From Cryptomeria japonica (taxonomy: Eukaryota; Streptophyta; Pinopsida; Cupressales; Cupressaceae): 64,000 bases of DNA. Positions 56,326-64,000 of the stretch are shown one piece after another. Every line of letters begins with the position of its first letter. Position 1 is the first letter of the stretch. Below the pieces are notes generated by a model, which worked only from the letters and a program-made list of their open reading frames with translations, searched no databases and was not told where the DNA came from. The DNA is taken from positions 238,479,832-238,543,831 of the forward strand of contig NC_081409.1 in NCBI RefSeq assembly GCF_030272615.1, given 5' to 3'. The translations under genes and the position numbers were made by a program.

Positions 56326-57644
56326 TGTAAAGACATAACTTAGTCTACAAGACACAATCTACTCTTTATTCATAAATAAACTCATAGGTCAATTAAGAAG
56401 TCTATTTCATACATGATATAAAGAAATATCAATAAGTAGATAAAACAATCATAGATCAAAGAGTTAAATACAATTTTCATATAAATTGAAATGTACAAAT
56501 TTCTCAATATATATCCTTATACCCTACTTAGGCTTTCATATATCCTTAAGTAATATACAAAGAGAAAGAAGGTGAGATACATCCGTCGATCTCCATTCTG
56601 AGTCGCTTCCTTTCAGTCCTTTGAATGAAGACGAGAACAAGATTCAGGTGTTTTTTCCGCCCAACCTTGAAGCTTACGCTTCCCCATAATTCTTGGTCAA
56701 TCAAGAATACCCGACCCTGCACGAATTATTTTAACCAAAGATTTTGAAAAACAAGAGGGAATCTGGTGCGTGCCTAGATGATACAAGCATTTTTCGTTTT
56801 TCTAATTCTTTTAAGAAACAAGCATTATCATGCAAGGATATGGTAGAGAGCATAAAATAAAAAATTCCATCTATTTCTATGGATAATTCAAATCATTACT
56901 CGATCGAGTAGAATGTCATGCATAGCAAAAATAAATAGTTGGAAAAAACAACTATTCTCTCTAAGATTCCATATTCGGCACCCGTCCCAGAAGGTAACTT
57001 TCTATACACAAGCCTTTCCATAGCTTGGTTCCCACAAACAAGAATACATTTTAAGAATACAATCTTTTGACTAATTGAAAAAAAACATCTTCCCTATTAC
57101 TTTCGTAAATTAAACACTACTTCAATTTTTCACCTAAATGAATACAATCTTTCGTAATTTGAAAAGAAATTATAATTTCAACAACATTACAAAGTAAATA
57201 CAAAGTAAAAAGACGATGTAACACAAGTATGATTTTCTTTCATATAAAGGAGTAAAGTATGAGAGGACATTCTTAATTGAAAATCTAACCTAATCTCTTT
57301 GACAATAATCACTATTTTTAAACAATTAACTATCTTAACTACTTCAATATATATTCCACCTAAAGGTTTCTTTCTTCATCTATTCAAGGAATAAAACACA
57401 TATTCAATAAAACAATTAAAATATGGGATATCATAAAAAAAATCTTATACTACATACAAAGCTTTAACTCTCTAACTCTGCTTATTGCAATATAACCAAA
57501 ATAAAATAAGATTTCAACCTCTTTACGCTTGAAACTGGTTTTGAAATATCTCTGTCATGCTTCCTCTAAATGGGTCTACATCTTTCTTGATGGCTCAAAA
57601 TTCTCTCAGCGATCTTCTATTCTTCTTCTAACTCTACTCTAAAA

Positions 57645-57646
<2 letters not shown>
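56326..57646. other. AT-rich region where a 5' LTR is expected; none recognised
   Basis: Starts 'tgtaaagacataactt', plausible as an LTR end, but with no partner. No ORFs of note. 56570-56720 is somewhat GC-richer, without a motif. Confidence 0.35.

Positions 57647-57717
<71 letters not shown>
57647..57717 (+). repeat. (CT)n microsatellite
   Basis: About 71 bp of uninterrupted CT, the second such tract in the window. Confidence 0.97.
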
Positions 57718-57721
<4 letters not shown>

Positions 57722-60700
57722 AATCCTATCTTAATATCTTTCTATCTGCTCTGCTATTTTCTATCTCTTTTTTCTCTCCTCTGTGTGTGTTTACCTATCG
57801 ATCGTATGCCTATATTTATTCTTAATTCCCCCTATGATATCTCCTAAGTTTGAGGCTCGGTTGTGGTTATTAAATTGAAGTCTTTTTCTGCATTTCGACA
57901 GGTCTCTAACTTAACTATCTCACATCTTCCTTTTCTCATAGTGCTATCAGTTTAGCTATATCTCTAGTCTACATGTCTTGGAGAGATGGAAGGTTTAATA
58001 ACATCTTTTGTAGTTGTGGAAGATGAGTCGACTTCCTCTCACCATGGATCGTGGAGTCTGTAGCTTTCTAATGTCTACATTTCTAACTCTATGGCACCAT
58101 GTGCCTGCTAACTCTTCCCTCCCGCAGTTACAAGCCAAAGATTGTGGACTATTTCAAAGCTATCTTCATGGAAACTAACAGTTGACTACAGTCACCGTGG
58201 GATGAGGGAGTAATTTGTGGTTTAAGTTAGCCATTAGCTAAGGGTGAGGAGTATCTATTGTTCGAGGAGTTCTGCAGTTACGTGGGTTGGTCGCTTGCTT
58301 GGCGAGGAGGTCGACCTTGTCAACTATCACTTAGTCAACTACTTCCCATCGTTGCCACCTTTAAAACAAACATCCACCACCTTTGCATTACAATGTTGAT
58401 TTAAATAGAACAATATTATGTTAAATAAAATATACATCGCATTCAGTTTATTAAATAAAAGAAAACCTAATTATGACTTTGAAGATGTTTAATAAATTAA
58501 CAATATATATATATATATATATATATTCATGCATAATTATAAGTCTATCATTTCGAATTGACAAGATTAATTACTTTCAAAATATAACTTAACTTATAAA
58601 CAATCATCGAATCTTTATGCATGCGAAATCCATTCAATTATCTAGTCGATGAGACTGTAATACTTATTTCTCAACGAACAAAATAATCAACTTCATACCA
58701 TTGAAATCACGTCGACATAAAGTTCGCATTCTAAATCAAATTTAATAAAAATGTTAACTCGCTAATTAATTAACCCTAATTTTTCAACTATTGTACATTT
58801 TTAAATATGCAATCAATGTAACGACTAATTTTTACTCAAATCATTTCAATTTAAAATAATCATCGACGAAGTCACAATTCAATCAATGATGCCTTGACAA
58901 AGTCATATTTGCACAAACAATTTCCTATTGTGGTGTGTGAGATTCCCCTAGTCTACCGAAGTCATAAGTTAAAAACAACTCTACCTGAGTCATGTTCTCA
59001 CCTTCAACTTCGTTCACCTATCCCTGCATCACTTGCACTCAATAATTCATCAGCATTGACAATCCCCAATTAAGATAATACTAGTTATCGAATTACATAT
59101 TACATTAATAAAATGCATACATTATTTCCTTACAACTGAATTATCATAAAAATGAATGCTCATATCTGTTTCAATTTCAATGCATAAATAAAAACCTACA
59201 TTACATCTCTTAAATAAACATGATCAAAAATACGGTTTGTGACAAACTCTCCAAGATTTGAACCCTTGAGGCATTCTAGAAGATATAAAATCATGAACTA
59301 AAATTTTCTTTGATTTGTTACACTCCAAGGATATAACTATCCATTTACATAAGGTTGCATCCATCTATTGTGTTCCCATGATACCAAGCCCCCTAGAATC
59401 ACGATGAAGGCAACAAAATTCTTATGCTACTTTGTAAAATCCTTTGTCTTATTCTAATGAAGCCCATAAAAAATATATAAAGATATTTTCTAGCTTTTGA
59501 TAAAAATATTTGGAAGGTACCCATTACAAAAAATAATAAGCATAGGTGATAACTAGAACTTTAGAACAAACCTTTAAAAAAATTCCATATATTCTAATTC
59601 TATGTTTTCTTTAAATGTGTCAATATAGATGTTAGTGCAAGAAAAAAAATTGCAGTTAAAATGGCTCATTGTAGGTGCCTCTTAAAAACTAGGTTAATGT
59701 GTGTTGTATGCTTGCCAAATCTATGTCAACGTCTACCTCGAACAAGGCCAATCTACTCCTATGAGGGTATTGAAATGGTAGGGTTCATAATACTCATGGG
59801 TATGATTTCAATACTTTCATGGTTTTCAATTTAGATCTTATAGTCATAGTTCTCATGTATGGTCTCTATCTTTCTATCAAACTTCAACTTCCTCAAGTAG
59901 CCCCATAATAGAGGTACCTCAATTTGGCCAAACAGTAACTTTTTTTTTCTTCCATTGGCCATTTCTCCTTTTAGGTTTTCTAATTGGCTTCTTAAGGTTG
60001 TACAAGATCAACAAGTTAATATTGGTGCATACCTCATGTCCAAGATCATACTAATGTGTGGAAACTAAATGACCATGTTCAAAATTCTACTACTAGGTCA
60101 ATAGCTCTTGCTTTTTATCAAATTTATGTTTTTCTCTTTTGATGTGTTGTTTAATGCTCTACCTTGCATAAAATTTAGGGTGCAAATTTTTTCATAAACC
60201 CATATTTTGTGATATATTATATTTTTAGAACATTTAACAAAAATATCATACATTAATCTAAGAAGATTGCAATTTTCAAACATTTTTCACCCCACCCAAT
60301 ATGATTGTGAATAAATAAAACCAATATAAAATTATAAAATATATATTGAATTATTTATTGTAAGAAAATTCTACTTTATTATAATTTTCAAGGCCTATAA
60401 ACAAAAAGAGTGAAAAATCCCTTTAGAACTTATACTATAAAAGTGAAATTGATACTAATATTTATGAGTACCTTATTAATATTTTTTAGGAATATTTTGG
60501 CATGTTAAAATAAAATTATACAAAGTTTTTAGGGATTCGATCTACAATTTTTCTATATGAAATTAGCTTAGATGAAACTAGCAAAAATATTGTCAACAAA
60601 AATGCATCAACATTTAAAAGGCTATATTTATATAGAAATAGAGATGCATTAGTCCTCCTAAGAAAATTGGCTTGCTTTCCTTTTGAGATTTCTTCCGGGT

Positions 60701-60819
60701 CAATTCTAGGTATATTATTACTCGTTCTTCTTAGAGTTCAGACACTTTTCCTAATAAATCATTGCATTTGTATAATTTACAATAATGAACTAGAATCATA
60801 ATAGCATTTTGTGTAAAGT
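57718..60819. other. AT-rich region, no gene recognised
   Basis: Contains a GC-richer non-coding patch (57990-58380) and a (TA)n run (58503-58527). The longest open stretch is 61 codons (60098-60283), without a motif. Confidence 0.4.
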
Positions 60820-62210
60820 TCTAATGCCAATAGCTAATAAGATGAGAGGGGGGGGGTGTGAATCATACAAACTTAATCTTCCATAAAATCAACAGATTCA
60901 ACCTCGGTAACTTATACTTCAGCAATATAACCAAAAACTGCTAAACATGCTAACTCATAAACACATAATCATCATAACACATATAACACCAGATTTAATG
61001 TGGAAACCCAAATAGGGAAAAACCACTGTGGGATTTCGGACCCACTAAGAAATATACTCTTCTAGAGTATGCTCAATTAAAAGCAAATCCTGTTAAAGAT
61101 TACAAACACGTTGCTAGATGTGACCCGGTTAAAGGATTTCCCTCAGATCTGTTAGGATCTTCACTTTGTTAGAAGTGACCTTGTCAAAGGATTTCAAACA
61201 CTCAATTAGAATGTTACCTTGCTAGAGGATTTACAAATAAGACTGTTAGGTCCACTCGGTTAAGAGATTTTTTGTCACTTTACAAAATAACAGTAATAAA
61301 AATATATCTGCAACTACACATCTAAAATGCTAAAGCAGATTCTTATTTGCTCAACATTGTCTAGTCATAGGACTTATCTTGTCCCTCTGCTGGGCTCCCT
61401 ACTCTGTTATTCAAATAGGTCTTCAAGCTTCTATGCTCGATAATAACTATGTAGCATCCTTGTGCTTACACTTGCCCACATACATTGTTCATCAATAATT
61501 TCTTATTTATAAACAATTTGCTAACCGCTGAATCTCCTTGATCACATTTCCCATAATCAATCATGGCCATTAGATCTTCAATCTTGACTAGGTTCAATGT
61601 ATCCTTTGATCTAAAAAACATTTTACTTCGCCTAGGAACTTTCATTCCATCCTTGGAACTTGTGCTAGGTTAAGCAGTTCAATCTGTGTTGTAGATCTAG
61701 CTCCTGAATTTTCAAAGTCGTAGATCCTTAACAAATTTCTTGCACGTCATGTCAATCATTTAATCAACTCCAGCTAATCAGCTTCCTTCATTAAATAACA
61801 CTTTCATTCCTTCAATGTTGTCTGCCATAACTCGGTTACAACTCGGTAAATACTAAACTTCACTTGGTAGACATTCCGCCTTCATTAACCGATATCGATA
61901 ACCTTAGGGTTTACTGACTAGGTTCCTTAGGGTTTACCGACTAGGTCCTTTTCTCGGTGACATAGTATAGTATTAACCTTACAATCAACAACATATGTAG
62001 GATATCAAAACAATATAAACATCATGATCTCATCATTGTCTAACTCGGTAATAGTTGCCCATTAAATAACTTATTTCTCCCCTTATTCATCACATTCTTT
62101 TTGTGTCTTTTACCAACATCTTAATTCTCTTCAAATCAGTCTTCTCAAGATATGGCAACATCATACTGAATCAAAATATCAATTTCTTGACATCAATGAC
62201 AAAATAATGT
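60820..62210 (-). mobile_element. Solo-LTR-like copy, 'accgag' family (minus orientation)
   Basis: Reverse-complement relative of 3205-4342 and longer. On the minus strand it begins near 'ttgtcattgatgtcaagaaa' (about 62210) and runs through several 'accgag' motifs (61840-61960). It then has repeated phrases of the form 'aatcctttaaccgggtcac' and 'aatcctctagcaaggtaac' (61080-61260). It ends with a C-rich run and 'tctcatcttattagct' by 60820. No primer site or coding sequence adjoins, so it is read as a solo LTR. Confidence 0.6.
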
Positions 62211-64000
62211 TATAAAGATAGTTATCATCCTTCTTCAGTTATATCAATAATCTCCTTCTATTGAAATGCCAACATTTTGTATTTAGGTATCTAGTATAAA
62301 TTTAATACATCTTCAAACAAAATCGTGACTCTTCATTAGATATTATTCGTTATGACGATTAAATCTAGATTACTCAACGTATAATTTACTTTCTTTAGAG
62401 TCAACAACATAAATCTTTGTCTCAAATTTTACCTTTAGGTCCTTTCTTTAGCCTCAATTTTGATTTTTACTTTTAGGTCCTTTCTTTAGCCTCAATTTTG
62501 AAGGCACAAATGAATTCATTGTGATTTATAATGTATCTTCTATTTTCTTACAAACATTTAGCTAAAATATATTTCTATAACAATCTTGTTGAATTGATTT
62601 GATTTTTATTGGATGCCAATATATAAAATTTAAATTATTAAAATATGTTAACATATTTTTTATAATGTTTATTGGTCACAAGTTCTTTATTTGTTTGAAT
62701 AACTAGATAAATTTTTGAAACTATGATGTAAGCGCAACAACTATTATCAAATTTAACATCATTAAAAACATAGATACAAATATTAGCAAGCCCACTTGCA
62801 TTCCTACATCAATTGCTCATACTCTAATCATCCTACTACATATATGATTATCAAATAATTCATAAAACCATAAGACAAACAAGAGTATTCATATATAAGT
62901 TCAATTCCAATAAATAGGTGTTGAGAGGTATAAGAACTATGTTTGTAAATGGTTGGTCATCATCAAATATAGTTGCATTTTATCTACGTGTGCTAAAAGA
63001 AATCAATAAAATTCTAAGAAATAGACAAGCAAGTAATATCACAATATTAAATTGAAAAAGATATCAATATTTAAGTGTTTTACTATTAAAAAAACCTAAT
63101 GTGGGAATAAATATCAAATAAAGAATCAACTACCACCAATTTATACAATTCTATTTTATTCATTGAAAAATCAAGAACATTTATCTAATATTCTCACTTA
63201 CACCTAGTGTATTTAAATTTAATAAAGCCTATTATTCTTTACAATACAAAATATTGGTACCACAAATGGATTGCTATCATAAAATATTCTTATTTGAACT
63301 CATTTTAAGTCTCTCTCAACCTTAAAAAATCTCTTATTCTCAACGTACGTATCCAAAGCATGCCCCTAGTGGGTTTACCATAAGAGAGGAATTATATATG
63401 TTTTTCTTAAAATATACAAAAGAAACGATAACCCAATATCTATTGTGAGAAATAGAAACTATAGAATTGTAAATATAAATGATTAAAAATCAAAATAAGA
63501 TTACAAACTTAGTCTCCAAGAGAGTAACAAAAATTCTCAAGAAGAGAAAAAACTTTAGGAAAGCATAATAGCATGAAGCTACAAAATGCAAAATGGTGCA
63601 AAACATGCTAGAAGAGTGATTATATATAGACTAGATAAGAGGGGGAAATGGAATACACAACCAATAGGGAGATTACACCAAAATTATCCAAGAATACTAA
63701 ATTTCATGTCCTCTTTCTCTATAACTCATGTAATAGATGCAAATTCCCATTTCTTGATTCCTACACTTTCCTTGATCCTAATTTACATGGAGATCCTTCC
63801 CCTTCATCTCCTAAGCATAGCCCTAAGTTCCCCAAGTGTCCTAAGCATGAAAGAATGGGGAATCTCATGAGTCTATATAAGTAATTGAAGTGGTACAATT
63901 ACACTTCCTAGCATGCCTCTCTTCTCAATTCCACTTCTCTCTATCCTTGTTGTGATGTCAAACTTCCCCCTAGTACCATGCCTCTCATCTATTTCTCCCC
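62211..64000. other. AT-rich region, no gene recognised
   Basis: Includes a short tandem duplication, period 38 bp (about 62430-62502, 'ggtcctttctttagcctcaa' twice). The open stretches at 63586-63884 have no recognised motif. Confidence 0.4.

Noticed and set aside
1-64000. CRISPR array, bacterial operon or organellar segment
   Set aside because: No regularly spaced repeats with unique spacers, no ribosome-binding-site-led gene clusters, no chloroplast or mitochondrial genes; retroelement content is that of a plant nuclear genome.

Overview
This is nuclear DNA of a seed plant. It is AT-rich, sparse in genes and packed with decayed retroelements. The large decayed LTR elements, the Penelope-like reverse transcriptase (a class known from conifers as 'Dryad' elements) and the very low gene density point to a gymnosperm, most likely a conifer. 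That assignment is an inference; no marker gene fixes the species. Only two loci look like intact host genes. One is an intronless 514-codon gene of unknown function (40238-41782, minus). The other is a small secreted 8-cysteine lipid-transfer-like protein (50899-51207, plus) with a clear TATA box and poly(A) signal.

Layout. 1-1300: left-truncated Ty1/copia remnant (minus). 3200-4342: solo-LTR-like remnant with recurring 'accgag' motifs. 5166-22084: a Ty3/gypsy-type element in plus orientation with 772-bp 5' LTR, repeat-bearing leader, decayed gag and protease, no reverse transcriptase or RNase H and no integrase core, the C-terminal end of integrase, a long 3' region, a polypurine tract and a 3' LTR. 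A younger Ty1/copia element (17483-21890, minus, perfect AATGG target duplication) split that 3' LTR. An inverted partial LTR of the gypsy family follows at 22085-22644.

22.6-33 kb holds repeats, microsatellites and possible LTR fragments. 33.3-34.7 kb is a 5'-truncated LINE with a zinc-binding RT tail and an RNase H. 35.7-39.9 kb is a 2.3-kb tandem duplication carrying a decayed ORF of unknown function; a 330-bp poly(A)-tailed retroposon sits in the first copy only. 48.06-48.97 kb is a purine-rich tract abutting a Penelope-like RT (48.97-50.35 kb, minus). 52.1-56.3 kb is a second rearranged Ty1/copia element (minus). 60.8-62.2 kb is a second 'accgag' LTR in the opposite orientation to the first.

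The most unusual find is inside the gypsy element. On the strand opposite gag and protease, between the integrase remnant and the polypurine tract, lies a two-exon gene with its own TATA-like box, a 22-codon first exon, a consensus GT-AG intron of 922 bp and a 396-codon second exon. It encodes a plant mobile domain (PMD)-like protein with a charged helical region and a Pro/Arg/Ser-rich tail. It is now a pseudogene with seven in-frame stops. The intron contains two interleaved minisatellite families. A reverse-transcribed element can carry an intron in this way only if the gene is antisense to the genomic RNA, so the arrangement fits a captured antisense cargo gene.

Decay is dominated by transitions. 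All seven differences counted between the aligned copia LTR copies are transitions, and most premature stops are of the CAG, CGA or TGG to stop kind. This is what long-term cytosine methylation would produce.
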